Positions 50,688 through 60,040 are shown, counted from the stretch's first letter. The stretch is 64,000 bases of DNA from an uncultured Prevotella sp. (GCA_900314935.1 OMXE01000007.1:1-64000), one strand, 5' to 3'. Program-made: numbers and translations. The notes: generated by a model from the sequence alone, not told the origin.

Positions 50688-51110
50688 CCATTGAGTCTCT
50701 TTTTCAGTTCTATCGAACTTTACTTCGTATCCAAAACTGCGGAAAACGCCAGCTATGTATTGCTGTTCCTCTGGCGTAATACCACGCAATCCGTTGCGGC
50801 GAAGGTAGTATGAGCCTCGTCCGAAGTGATCAATTAGCGTTCCTCGCAGAGATGCGATATGGTCAGCCTTCACTTCATGAAACGAATCTACCATACCGTA
50901 AGCTATCGTCACTATTCTATTTTCCTTATAATATGGGCAATTCTCCCCACAGCATTGCGTGGGATTCACTACCGTTACTATACTATCCTTTTGTCTTCCG
51001 CTCCGCGCTGCCAGCCGATGCAGACAGTTATCGGCCAAAGCACACTCGTCGTTAAAGCACAACAAATAGTGCTCTGGCATCTTCTCGTATTGTGGTTGTT
51101 TCTTATTCAT
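50682..51110 (-). CDS. DUF6078 family protein
   Basis: 142 residues with several cysteines in the first half (CFNDECALADNCLHR and CCGENCPYY), which could bind a metal. The second half is alpha/beta (LRGTLIDHFGRGSYYLRRNGLRG). It matches DUF6078, a family I know only from Prevotella/Bacteroides with no assigned function. The stop codon lies inside the last 22-bp repeat unit. It is flanked by the att core on one side and the second DUF4143 ATPase on the other. Confidence 0.72.
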   Translation of the reverse strand: MNKKQPQYEKMPEHYLLCFNDECALADNCLHRLAARSGRQKDSIVTVVNPTQCCGENCPYYKENRIVTIAYGMVDSFHEVKADHIASLRGTLIDHFGRGSYYLRRNGLRGITPEEQQYIAGVFRSFGYEVKFDRTEKETQWL

Positions 51111-51181
51111 ACCTGATACCGTTGTGAGGGCATACTATCATCAAACTAATGGCGACTTCATGAAACTTTCATTTTCTGTAC

Positions 51182-52531
51182 TTACAGTAAGGGTGTCATA
51201 TAAAGCGGAAGATAAGTGACACCATCCTCTACCTTATAGTCGGCTGCATGCAAAACGGTAGGAGTGGTCATATATTCTCCAAACTTCTTTATGCACTTCG
51301 TCAGGGAAGATAACGTGTAGTTCTTCCCGCTTTTGACTTCTATCAGACGGATATTGTGGCGACTGGTCACTTTGTCCTTTTGAAGCAAGAAGTCTATTTC
51401 CATTCGTTCTTCGGCTTCCTCCGATGACTTACTATAGAAAAAGAGTTTATTACCACTGGCTGCCAGCATCTGAGCCACGATATTCTCAATAAGCATTCCC
51501 TCGTTCACCTCCAACTTCCCAAAGAGCAGTTTCTGGTAAATCTCAGACGACACAATGCCCTTTTCATCGAAAGCATGGCTGATTAACAAGCCCGTATCGT
51601 TCATATAACATTTCAATGTCGTGCGGTCTTCGTTCATCTTCAGTCCGATGTTCGGCTCTGTCGAATTGTAGCAGATGTTGACAACCCTCGCGTCCTTCAG
51701 CCAGAAGAATGCATCGTCCCAATCGCGGTATTTCGCGCCTGGTTTCAGGGCTGACAACCGAAACTTCTTTTCGTGCTTGGAGAGCTGAGAAGGAATCTGG
51801 TCGAAGATAGAAACCACCTTGTCAGCAATCTCACCAGCATAATTGAAGATGTCATTACGATAGATAGTCAACACATCGCGCTTTGCTGCATCTACGGCAT
51901 CAAAGTCTTTGGTCTCAACATACTTCTTGACGGCTTGGGGCATTCCACCCACTATCATATAGAGACGGAAAGCATCCATAGCCTGACGATGGAAAACTTG
52001 TCCCATCGGCTTCCGCTCTGCATACATATTCTTTATCAAGTCCATCAGCATGTCGTTACCTGTAGCCCAAAGAAACTCTTCAAAGTCCATCGGGTACATC
52101 TGAATGGAACGTTCTTCTGAAGGGAGTACAATACCTTGCGTGTTTTTCTTGATGCTCACCAATGATCCTGTCTCAATATAGTCATACCTTCTATCGGCCA
52201 CCAGGAACTTGATGGCAGCTCTTGCTCTGGGGCATAGTTGTATCTCATCAAGGATGATGAGCGACTTGCGCTCATGGAGCCTCACTTTGTAGTGCTGACT
52301 CAGATAGAGGAAAAGCGTGTCAAGATCTTCCAGATAGAGGTCAAACCAATCTCTGACCATCTGGGGAGCCTTATTAAAGTCGATGAGGATATATGACTCA
52401 TACTCATTCTTGGCGAACTCCTCTACGATATAACTCTTTCCGATGCGTCGCGCTCCCTCTATGAGTAGTGCCACCTCACCGTTTCTTTTCTCCTTCCAAT
52501 TAAGGAGTTGCTGATATATTTTACGCTTCAT
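51182..52531 (-). CDS. AAA ATPase with DUF4143 domain (copy 2)
   Basis: About 449 residues, start MKRKIYQQLLNWKEKRNG at 52531 (the frame extends to 52573, but that part overlaps the operator-like repeat). Walker A is GARRIGKSYIVEEF, Walker B is LIILDEIQLCPRARAA, and ETGSLVSIKKN follows. The DUF4143 part ends with the nuclease-like ERMEIDFLLQKD and LIEVKSGKNY (D...ExK), better kept here than in copy 1. It is only distantly similar to the other DUF4143 gene. Three CACCTTTTTGAG repeats surround its promoter. Confidence 0.88.
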   Translation of the reverse strand: MKRKIYQQLLNWKEKRNGEVALLIEGARRIGKSYIVEEFAKNEYESYILIDFNKAPQMVRDWFDLYLEDLDTLFLYLSQHYKVRLHERKSLIILDEIQLCPRARAAIKFLVADRRYDYIETGSLVSIKKNTQGIVLPSEERSIQMYPMDFEEFLWATGNDMLMDLIKNMYAERKPMGQVFHRQAMDAFRLYMIVGGMPQAVKKYVETKDFDAVDAAKRDVLTIYRNDIFNYAGEIADKVVSIFDQIPSQLSKHEKKFRLSALKPGAKYRDWDDAFFWLKDARVVNICYNSTEPNIGLKMNEDRTTLKCYMNDTGLLISHAFDEKGIVSSEIYQKLLFGKLEVNEGMLIENIVAQMLAASGNKLFFYSKSSEEAEERMEIDFLLQKDKVTSRHNIRLIEVKSGKNYTLSSLTKCIKKFGEYMTTPTVLHAADYKVEDGVTYLPLYMTPLL

Positions 52532-52545
52532 AATGATGTCGCCTG

Positions 52546-52624
52546 CACCTTTTTGAGATTTCTGCTCTACCATATTTTACACCTTTTTGAGGTTTTTGAC
52601 GGTGCAAATATACACCTTTTTGAG
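52546..52624 (-). promoter_or_regulatory. Operator-like triple repeat around the DUF4143 ATPase promoter
   Basis: CACCTTTTTGAG occurs at 52546-52557, 52580-52591 and 52613-52624 (34 and 33 bp apart, about three helical turns). Read on the minus strand, a -7 element TATATTTG (52605-52612) lies between the second and third copies. A repressor, possibly the ATPase itself, could bind here. Confidence 0.65.
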
Positions 52625-52705
52625 ATTTTTTGCAAGGATTTCGTTGAAAAACTATATAAAATATGGTTATTTTCGATCGTTGATTGATTTTACCCCCCCC
52701 CAAAT

Positions 52706-52747
52706 TCTGCGTAAACAATGCGTAAACATTTTATTTCAGTTAGGGGT
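52706..52747 (+). repeat. 42-bp direct repeat of the element-2 end, with two GCGTAAACA
   Basis: Identical over 42 bp to 50342-50383. It includes the GCGTAAACA pair (52709 and 52720) and TTTATTTCAGTTAGGGG. No tRNA-derived core is found to its right, so it looks like the stump of another element end. The stretch 52625-52938 shows no gene other than this. Confidence 0.85.
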
Positions 52748-52938
52748 TTTTTCTGATATGGCATTTCTTGCAATTCCTTCATGCTATTCAAATAAATAGC
52801 TATATCTTTGTACCCGAATTTTGCAATAAAACAAGGAAAAATGAAAAAAGTTGGTGTTTCCGTAAAAAAACGATGGGTTTGAAGTGTCTTATATATAGAA
52901 GTGCCTCAAAAACGGGGTGCAAATATGAATAGACTGTT

Positions 52939-53487
52939 ATGTTTGAACAGAGAATACTTGAAAATTGCGATTCAGCGAGTGCCAACCAAGCTCGCTTGGA
53001 GTTGGCCGAGCGTAAGCAATTTATCGAACAGCTTTTCCGCCGGAACTACAGCGAGATGATTCATCTGGCCTGTGTCTTGCTAGGTGACGACGAAGATGCT
53101 GAGGACGTGGTGCAGGACATTTTCTTGCGCGTGGCTGATAGCAACATTCCACCAAAGAATGACAGCTATCTGCTGACAGCCGTGCGCAACGCCTGTCTGA
53201 ACAGAATCCGGCAGATGCAACTTCATGACAAAGTGAAGGGTTTGATGCCCATTGACGATGAAGCCGACCTGCAACCCGTTGACAAGCGGTTGGAACGGCT
53301 CGATGACATTGCCGCCTATGTAGACGAACAACTGGAGGAGCCTCACCTCAGCATTTTCCACCTCCGTTTCGACGATGATCTGACCATCAGCGAAATTGCC
53401 AGTCGACTAGGTCTGAATCCGAATACCACCTACAAGTATCTCATGCAGATCATTCAGCAAATCAGACATCACTTCGGTAAAATTTAA
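52939..53487 (+). CDS. ECF sigma factor of a sigma/anti-sigma/TonB-receptor system
   Basis: A 182-residue ECF sigma factor. Region 2 has LLGDDEDAEDVVQDIFLRV near residue 50, and region 4 has the HTH TISEIASRLGLNPNTTYKY near residue 150. The next gene encodes a FecR-like DUF4974 protein and the third a TonB-dependent receptor with an STN domain, all on one strand with 12- and 9-base gaps. That is the classical layout of cell-surface signalling in Bacteroidota, where the receptor relays ligand binding through the anti-sigma factor. Confidence 0.92.
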   Translation: MFEQRILENCDSASANQARLELAERKQFIEQLFRRNYSEMIHLACVLLGDDEDAEDVVQDIFLRVADSNIPPKNDSYLLTAVRNACLNRIRQMQLHDKVKGLMPIDDEADLQPVDKRLERLDDIAAYVDEQLEEPHLSIFHLRFDDDLTISEIASRLGLNPNTTYKYLMQIIQQIRHHFGKI

Positions 53488-53499
53488 ACGACAACAACA

Positions 53500-54141
53500 A
53501 TGCAAACGACCAGCGAAAACATCCGTCAACTGTTGGAAATGCTCGACAACCCCAATGCATACACCGAGCAGGAAATCCAAGACATCATTAACCGTGATGA
53601 AGATACTCGCGAAACCTACCGTCTTATGGTAGAAGCCAAGCGTAGCAGCCTCCATCGTCAGAACCAAAAGCCTGTCGATATGGATGCCGCATGGCAACGC
53701 TTTAACCAGAAACTTCAGCCTAAGCAACAAGGCTTTGGTTGGATGAAGATAGCTGCATCTTTCATTGGTGTGCTACTTGTTTCAGGCATTGCCTTTGCTG
53801 CCATCCACTTTGTGCGGCAGTATCAGAAAGCGGAGGTTCCACAATCTGAAATTACCGAAAACATAACAAATCCCGTCACAACACTCCCTGCCGATACGCT
53901 TACCAAAGATACCATCACCGTGCAGCCTATCACCTACGACAACATCCCACTGGAGAAGATGCTACCCCAGATAGCCGCGCACTACGATGTCAAGGTGATA
54001 TTTGCTAATGATGAAGCCCGACAGCTCCGTTTCCGCTTTGTATGGAATCCGCAGCAGGGCATCGATCAGGTCATCAGCGACCTCAATCAGTTTGAGCGTC
54101 TGACCGTCACACGAAAGGATAACCAAATCACTGTAGAATAG
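53500..54141 (+). CDS. FecR-like anti-sigma factor with DUF4974 domain
   Basis: 213 residues. Residues 1-80 are cytoplasmic and helical (SENIRQLLEMLDNPNAY). One membrane helix follows (MKIAASFIGVLLVSGIAFAA, about 85-105), then a periplasmic part ending in DUF4974 (YDNIPLEKMLPQIAAHYDVK and FVWNPQQGIDQVISDLNQF). The usual FecR beta domain is short or absent, so it is smaller than most FecR proteins. It should hold the sigma factor inactive until the receptor STN domain contacts it. Confidence 0.88.
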   Translation: MQTTSENIRQLLEMLDNPNAYTEQEIQDIINRDEDTRETYRLMVEAKRSSLHRQNQKPVDMDAAWQRFNQKLQPKQQGFGWMKIAASFIGVLLVSGIAFAAIHFVRQYQKAEVPQSEITENITNPVTTLPADTLTKDTITVQPITYDNIPLEKMLPQIAAHYDVKVIFANDEARQLRFRFVWNPQQGIDQVISDLNQFERLTVTRKDNQITVE

Positions 54142-54150
54142 TCAGACGCC

Positions 54151-56751
54151 ATGAACAGAAATATTGTACTCATCTTGCTTGCCCTGCTGCTGACTGTCAG
54201 CACACGGGCACAGAAGCACATCTCACGTGAATATAATAATGTGTCCATCTCTGATGCCCTCAATGGGCTCGCAGAGCAGCAGACCGACTATGCTATTATG
54301 TTCCTCTACAACGAACTGGAGGACTTCCGCATCACCACTACCATTAGACGAAAAACGCTGCCCGATGCCATCCAGCAGATGATTGGCTTCTATCCTATCC
54401 GCATGACTGTTGATACAAGCGACCCTGAGGATATGAAGATTTTCGTGGAGTGTACCCACAAAACCGACCGCCACCTGACAGGCACCATCATCGACGAACA
54501 AGGCCAGCCTGTAGCATACGCTAACGTTGCCATTCTCAATCCTGTCGACTCAACGCTTCTTGGCGGTGGAGTTTCGAATGAGAGCGGTTATTTTGTGGTT
54601 CCGACGGAGGCCCATCGTGTCATCTTAAAGTGCAGTTTTGTCGGCTATCGCACCTACTACCGCAGTTGCGAAGTCGGCAATGTAGGCACCATTCAGATGA
54701 AACCTGCTGAATACACGATAAACGGTGTTACTGTGGAAGGCACACGTATCATGAACTACGTTGATAAATCCGTCCACACCTTCTCCGCTGAGCAGATTAG
54801 TCAGGCCCGCAATATCCGTGACCTGCTAGAACACGTAGAAGACCTGAAAATTGACCCCGTGACCAATAAAATCAAGCGCATGGATGGCGGCAGCGTGAAG
54901 ATACTGATCAATGGCATAGCATCCTCAGACATTGACCTGAAGGGCATTCCCGCCAATAAAATCATGAGGGTGGAATACTATAATATTCCTCCTGCCCGCT
55001 ATGCTGATGCAGGCACGCTCATCAACGTGATTACCAAGCGGATGGACACGGGCATCAATGCTGGCATCGAGGCAAGGACTGCCATTACAACGGGCTTCAC
55101 GGATGACGAGGCTTACCTGAACCTGACTTCTGGTAACCATCAGCTTTCACTCTCCTATTCGTTCAGCCTACGCGACTATACAAAGCGCTTTGGCGAACAA
55201 ACTTACGATTATACATTGCAAAGCTATCTTCCCGACGGAACATCATCATCTTCCCCTGTCCATTACAACTATCAAGAAAAGACACACGACAAATTCGGCT
55301 ATACTTGGAATGATCCTGTCATCAAGTACACCTATAACAAGCCAGACAACATAGCCGTGCAGATAGTAGCAACCCCCCACTTCAACAATAGGCATAGTGA
55401 TGGGAAAAAGGATATCCAAAACATCTCCACCCTTAATACTTCCAAAATAGGGAAAGGGGAGTTTGGTAGCCGTATGAGCACTTTTGGACCTAACTTGAAC
55501 GTGTATGTCCAGAAAACGTTGCCCAAGAATCAGGAACTGTCGATAGACCTCGTAGGTACTTATTATCACAACAGCAGTAAGAACTGGGATGAGGAGAGAT
55601 CCGTGAGTAACGGTGAGACATGGCTGTCAGATAACCAGGAACAGCAGAACAACAAATACTCCTTCATAGGCGAACTGGCTTATACGAAAAAGTGGGAAAA
55701 GAACAGTCTAAGCCTAGGCTATCGCGGCACGTTCGGACGCTCTAACGCCACCATCAGCAATGTACTCTCCAACTATAAGGACTATGATTATTCATCAGCC
55801 AGCTATCAGCATTATATGTATGCCGAGTACAGCGGAAACATTGACAAACTGATGTACCGTATCGGTGCCGGAGTTACACAGGTGACTCAGGATAATACCG
55901 ATGCCCACGACTCTCATTGGCTCTTCACGCCAAAGCTCATTCTGAGTACAAACCTTTCGAAGAAGATGAGTCTGCAGTGGGTCACCTCGTCACAATCAAA
56001 TACACCACCTATCTCACAACTCAGCAACAATGCCAGTCTCGTCATACCTGGAGTGCTAAGCATTGGCAACCCCTATCTTAAGAGTTATAACACTTACCAG
56101 TCGGAACTTATCCACAAGTGGAACCTAGGCTGGCTGCAGACCCAACTCGGACTGTATTATGCATATACCGATTCTCCTATTAACCGCTATTATACACAGC
56201 AAGAGATTAACGGCCAGCAATATATCGTGGGCACGAACGAAAATGCCAACTATAGCAGTGATCTGGGAGGATCATACCTACTGGTCGTTAGTCCCTTTAA
56301 GAGCCAAATCCTGACATTGATTTTGCAAGGATATGTGGCTCGTCAGAACGTCAGCAGTCCTATTATCGGTCATTACCATCACACGTGGGCACCTCTCTAT
56401 TTTGCCCTGCAGTTCCGTAAGGGTAACTGGGGAGCCTCCTATGTAGGGAACATCGTGTCAAAACGCCTAAACGGATCCACATTGGATGCAGAGGAAAACA
56501 GTTCACACCTGCAGGTCTATTGGCAAAAGAAGAACTGGCGCATCTTTGCCGCTGACTATTGGCTATTCACTCGCTCCCGCTATTCAGGCTACAGTATGCC
56601 AACAAGTATTCTGCAAAGTACTTATAAGACATGGATCGATGACAATAAGTCGATGTTTATCCTCGGCTTCAGTTACGACTTCTCTACAGGAAAGAATATA
56701 AAGATTAATCGTAAGCTCCAGAACAAGGACTCTGATACAGGTAGTTTTTAG
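54151..56751 (+). CDS. TonB-dependent receptor-like outer-membrane protein with STN domain
   Basis: An 866-residue outer-membrane beta-barrel protein. A signal peptide (MNRNIVLILLALLLTVSTRA) precedes an STN signalling domain (about 22-100, ISDALNGLAEQQTDYAIMF), a carboxypeptidase-regulatory-like domain (about 108-185, TGTIIDEQGQPVAYANVAI), a plug (about 205-300, VHTFSAEQISQARNIRDLLE and INVITKRMD), and a barrel of the outer_membrane_beta-barrel type up to FILGFSYDFSTG. No SusD partner follows, so it may serve signalling or small-ligand uptake rather than glycan import. It is the third gene of the sigma operon. Confidence 0.92.
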   Translation: MNRNIVLILLALLLTVSTRAQKHISREYNNVSISDALNGLAEQQTDYAIMFLYNELEDFRITTTIRRKTLPDAIQQMIGFYPIRMTVDTSDPEDMKIFVECTHKTDRHLTGTIIDEQGQPVAYANVAILNPVDSTLLGGGVSNESGYFVVPTEAHRVILKCSFVGYRTYYRSCEVGNVGTIQMKPAEYTINGVTVEGTRIMNYVDKSVHTFSAEQISQARNIRDLLEHVEDLKIDPVTNKIKRMDGGSVKILINGIASSDIDLKGIPANKIMRVEYYNIPPARYADAGTLINVITKRMDTGINAGIEARTAITTGFTDDEAYLNLTSGNHQLSLSYSFSLRDYTKRFGEQTYDYTLQSYLPDGTSSSSPVHYNYQEKTHDKFGYTWNDPVIKYTYNKPDNIAVQIVATPHFNNRHSDGKKDIQNISTLNTSKIGKGEFGSRMSTFGPNLNVYVQKTLPKNQELSIDLVGTYYHNSSKNWDEERSVSNGETWLSDNQEQQNNKYSFIGELAYTKKWEKNSLSLGYRGTFGRSNATISNVLSNYKDYDYSSASYQHYMYAEYSGNIDKLMYRIGAGVTQVTQDNTDAHDSHWLFTPKLILSTNLSKKMSLQWVTSSQSNTPPISQLSNNASLVIPGVLSIGNPYLKSYNTYQSELIHKWNLGWLQTQLGLYYAYTDSPINRYYTQQEINGQQYIVGTNENANYSSDLGGSYLLVVSPFKSQILTLILQGYVARQNVSSPIIGHYHHTWAPLYFALQFRKGNWGASYVGNIVSKRLNGSTLDAEENSSHLQVYWQKKNWRIFAADYWLFTRSRYSGYSMPTSILQSTYKTWIDDNKSMFILGFSYDFSTGKNIKINRKLQNKDSDTGSF

Positions 56752-56760
56752 TTACTTTTT

Positions 56761-57144
56761 TTATTTGTTCTTGATTGCATTAACTACCAGCACATCGGCG
56801 GGTAGCCATTTGACGCTGTTTAGTTCATCCATTGATAACCACCTGGCAGCCTCGTGCTCGTTCAGGTGCAGGGCTTCAGATAAAAGTGAGCATAGGTAGC
56901 AATGCATGGTTAGATGGAACTTAGGATAATCGTATTCCACGGTACAGAGGAACGCATCCACGCTGATCTCAGTGGAGAGTTCTTCATGAATCTCCCGCTT
57001 CAGCGCCTCCTCTGGCGTTTCCCCGGGTTCCATCTTCCCACCAGGAAACTCCCACCAGTCTTGCCATTCGCCGTAGCCTCGCTGCGTGGCGAAAATCTTA
57101 TCCTCTTTGCGTATGACCGCTGCTACTACCTCTATCTTCTTCAT
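56761..57144 (-). CDS. MutT/NudG-type Nudix pyrophosphohydrolase
   Basis: 127 residues. The Nudix box starts GGKMEPGETPEEALKR and goes on EIHEELST; E/R/E residues are complete. EVVAAVIRKEDKIFATQRGYG and WWEFPGGK are typical of the MutT/NudG group that hydrolyses oxidised or non-canonical (d)NTPs such as 8-oxo-dGTP or CTP derivatives. It is convergent with the TonB receptor and divergent from the SpmA/B gene, with a -7 element (minus-strand TATCTTTG) at 57182-57189. Confidence 0.9.
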   Translation of the reverse strand: MKKIEVVAAVIRKEDKIFATQRGYGEWQDWWEFPGGKMEPGETPEEALKREIHEELSTEISVDAFLCTVEYDYPKFHLTMHCYLCSLLSEALHLNEHEAARWLSMDELNSVKWLPADVLVVNAIKNK

Positions 57145-57243
57145 TCTTAATCTATAACTATCAAGATACGGAAATATGACGCAAAGATACGATAATTTTG
57201 CAAGATTCTTTCAATCAACTTTTGTTTTTTTCATTTTAATGTT

Positions 57244-57251
57244 TACCTTTG
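57244..57251 (+). promoter_or_regulatory. -7 promoter element for the SpmA/B gene
   Basis: TACCTTTG ends only 8 bases before the ATG at 57260. It therefore selects this ATG as the start instead of 57176, and predicts a leaderless or nearly leaderless transcript. Confidence 0.65.
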
Positions 57252-57259
57252 CAATCACT

Positions 57260-58537
57260 ATGGTATTGAATTATATTTGGATTGCATTTTTCCTCATCGC
57301 GTTCGTTGTTGCGCTGGTGAAGTTAGTCTTTTTCGGAGACGCCACGGTATTTCCCGCTATGATGGATTCCACGTTCTCCTCGTCGAAGACCGCCTTTGAG
57401 ATCTCGTTAGGTCTGACGGGTGTATTGGCCTTGTGGTTAGGAATCATGAAGATTGGCGAGAAGGGCGGTGTGATCAATGTCTTCGCCCGCATCTTGAGTC
57501 CGGTATTCACCAAGCTGTTCCCCGAGATACCCAAAGGTCATCCTGTAACGGGCAGCATCTTCATGAACATTGCCGCCAACATGTTAGGTTTGGATAATGC
57601 CGCCACACCCCTCGGACTGAAAGCCATGGAGCAGCTGCAGGAGCTGAATGTAGCCAGAAACGAAGAAGTGGAGGCCGATGAAGAAAAGCGGAAGAAAAGA
57701 AACGTATCAGCCAGTAACTCGATGATTATGTTCCTGGTGCTGAACACCTCCGGACTGACACTCATTCCCGTGAGTATTCTGGTGTATCGTGCCCAGTTAG
57801 GAGCCGCACAGCCCACCGATATCTTCATCCCCATTTTGCTGGCCACCTTCTTCTCTACGTTGGCCGGTGTCATCATTACCAGTCTGTATCAGCGCATCAA
57901 CCTGCTGAACCGCACCATGCTCCTCACCTTAGGAGGAATGTGTGCCATTGTGGCCGCCATTATCTGGGGATTCTCACAGATGGACAAGGAGCAGATGAAC
58001 GTGGTGAGCACGAGTATTGCCAATATTTTGCTGATGACCATTATCGTGGGATTCATTGTGGCAGGTATGCGGAAGAAGGTAAACGTATATGATGCTTTTA
58101 TTGAAGGAGCCAAGGACGGGTTCTCCACAGCCGTGAGAATCATCCCCTACCTGGTGGCTATTCTCGTTGCCATCGGTGTTTTCCGCGCTTCAGGAGCCAT
58201 GGATATGCTCATCGACGGAATCTCCTGGACGGTAAGTGCCTGCGGTCTCAACAGCGACTTCGTCGGCGCCTTACCCACTGCCTTGATGAAGCCACTGAGC
58301 GGTAGTGGAGCACGAGGAATGATGGTTGACGCCATGACCCAGTATGGAGCCGACTCCTTCATCGGTCGTTTGAGCTGTATCTTCCAAGGTAGCACCGATA
58401 CCACCTTCTACATTCTGGCCGTCTATTTCGGTAGCGTAGGCATCCGCCATATGCGTCATGCAGTAACCTGCGGTCTGCTGGCCGACCTCGCCGGAATCAT
58501 CTCAGCCATCGCCATCTGTTACATGTTCTTCGGATAA
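57260..58537 (+). CDS. Fused SpmA/SpmB-like membrane protein (nucleoside-recognition domains)
   Basis: About 425 residues starting MVLNYIWIAFFLIAFVV. The reading frame is open upstream to 57176, but that part overlaps the Nudix promoter and the gene's own -7 element. It has two Gate/nucleoside-recognition domains, one in the SpmA-like half (GLDNAATPLGLKAMEQL near residue 112, SNSMIMFLVLNTSGLTLIP near residue 150) and one in the SpmB-like half (EGAKDGFSTAVRIIPYLVA near residue 285, GSGARGMMVDAM near residue 350). The organism does not form spores; these proteins are common in Bacteroidota with an unknown transport-like role. Confidence 0.9.
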   Translation: MVLNYIWIAFFLIAFVVALVKLVFFGDATVFPAMMDSTFSSSKTAFEISLGLTGVLALWLGIMKIGEKGGVINVFARILSPVFTKLFPEIPKGHPVTGSIFMNIAANMLGLDNAATPLGLKAMEQLQELNVARNEEVEADEEKRKKRNVSASNSMIMFLVLNTSGLTLIPVSILVYRAQLGAAQPTDIFIPILLATFFSTLAGVIITSLYQRINLLNRTMLLTLGGMCAIVAAIIWGFSQMDKEQMNVVSTSIANILLMTIIVGFIVAGMRKKVNVYDAFIEGAKDGFSTAVRIIPYLVAILVAIGVFRASGAMDMLIDGISWTVSACGLNSDFVGALPTALMKPLSGSGARGMMVDAMTQYGADSFIGRLSCIFQGSTDTTFYILAVYFGSVGIRHMRHAVTCGLLADLAGIISAIAICYMFFG

Positions 58538-58549
58538 TCAGGAAGTCAT

Positions 58550-60031
58550 ATGGCAAACATGAAATCCCTGGCCAAGGATACGGCCATCTACGGACTGTCG
58601 AGTATTGTGGGTAGGTTTCTGAACTACCTGCTCGTACCGCTCTATACCCATTATATGCCTAAGGATTCAGGCGACTACGGCATCAGTACGAATATGTATG
58701 CCTACACCGCCCTGATTCTGGTATTGCTCACCTTCGGCATGGAGACCACCCTGTTCCGCTTTGCGAACGATGAGGCTCCTTCCGATGCTCAACAAGGAAA
58801 GAGATGGCCCGATACCGTATTTACCACCTCGTTTGCCGTGGTAGGAACGCTCACCGCCATCTTCCTGATCCTGCTCTTCAGCTTCATCACACCTATCAGT
58901 AATGCCCTTGGCTATCAGAAGCATCCCGACTATCTGCTGATGATGGGCGTGGTGGTGGCCTTGGATGCCCTGCAGGCCATCCCCTTCAGCTACCTGCGTT
59001 TCCAGAAACGCCCCATCCGTTTTGCCTCACTGAAACTGCTGTTCATCTTCATGAACATCGCACTGAACCTGATATTCTTTGTATGGTTAGGTAAGACATC
59101 CGTGTTCTACGTCTTCTTCCTCAACCTGCTGTGTACAGGATTTATCACCTTCTTCTTTATCCCCGACCTCCTCCACATTCAGTGGCATTTCGATGGGAAG
59201 CTGCTGCGCAGGATGTTCAGCTACTCATGGCCCATCCTGGTGCTCGGTGTTGCAGGTATCCTGAACCAAGTGGCTGATAAGATTCTCTTCCCGTTGATCT
59301 ACCCCGACAGAGTTGCGGCTGATATAGAGTTGGGCATCTATGGTTCCTGCGTGAAGATTGCCATGATTATGGCGATGATTACCCAGGCCTTCCGCTATGC
59401 CTATGAGCCCATTGTCTTTGCCAAGAGCAAGGATGCTGACAAAGGTGAATACTACGCCTCGGCGATGAAATACTTCCTGATTTTCACCCTGCTGGCCTTT
59501 ATCTGCGTAATTGGTTGGATGCCGGTGCTAAAGTATATCATCGGTTCCGGTTACCGCGAAGGATTAGGTGTTGTTCCGATTGTTATGGCTGCAGAAATCA
59601 TGATGGGCATCTATTTCAACCTGTCGTTCTGGTATAAGCTTATCGACAAGACCATCTACGGAGCTTGGTTCTCGTTGGCGGGCTGTCTCGTCTTGTTAGC
59701 CGTGAACATCCTGCTGATTCCCAAATACAGCTATTGGGCCTGTGCCTGGGGAGGTGTGGCCGGCTATGGTACATCTATGCTGCTGAGCTACTTCGTAGGA
59801 CAGAAGAAGAACCCCATCCCCTACCCGATGAAAGAGATAGGATGCTATGTGCTACTGGCTGCTTTCATCTCGTTCATGATCCTGTTCTTCAAGGATCGCC
59901 TTGCCTGGTGGCTTACCCTGATTATCAATACCGCTTGGATCATGGTCTTCGTGGCGTATATCATCAAGCACGACCTGCCATTGGCAAATATCCCCGTTAT
60001 TGGAAAATATTTTAAGAAACAAAATAAATAA
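58550..60031 (+). CDS. Polysaccharide/lipid-linked oligosaccharide flippase (Wzx-type)
   Basis: A 493-residue polytopic membrane protein with about 12-14 hydrophobic segments, matching the MATE-like polysaccharide transporter superfamily. It begins MANMKSLAKDTAIYGLSSIV and has the recurring N-terminal GRFLNYLLVPLYTHYM and internal SYSWPILVLGVAGILNQVAD. It would flip an undecaprenyl-linked glycan across the inner membrane. No glycosyltransferase gene is adjacent, and the spacing to both neighbours is 9-12 bases, so it is within a mixed operon with SpmA/B and the S46 peptidase. Confidence 0.9.
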   Translation: MANMKSLAKDTAIYGLSSIVGRFLNYLLVPLYTHYMPKDSGDYGISTNMYAYTALILVLLTFGMETTLFRFANDEAPSDAQQGKRWPDTVFTTSFAVVGTLTAIFLILLFSFITPISNALGYQKHPDYLLMMGVVVALDALQAIPFSYLRFQKRPIRFASLKLLFIFMNIALNLIFFVWLGKTSVFYVFFLNLLCTGFITFFFIPDLLHIQWHFDGKLLRRMFSYSWPILVLGVAGILNQVADKILFPLIYPDRVAADIELGIYGSCVKIAMIMAMITQAFRYAYEPIVFAKSKDADKGEYYASAMKYFLIFTLLAFICVIGWMPVLKYIIGSGYREGLGVVPIVMAAEIMMGIYFNLSFWYKLIDKTIYGAWFSLAGCLVLLAVNILLIPKYSYWACAWGGVAGYGTSMLLSYFVGQKKNPIPYPMKEIGCYVLLAAFISFMILFFKDRLAWWLTLIINTAWIMVFVAYIIKHDLPLANIPVIGKYFKKQNK

Positions 60032-60040
60032 TACAAAACG

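Noticed and set aside
57176..57259. Upstream start of the SpmA/B gene
   Set aside because: It would overlap both its own -7 element and that of the divergent Nudix gene.
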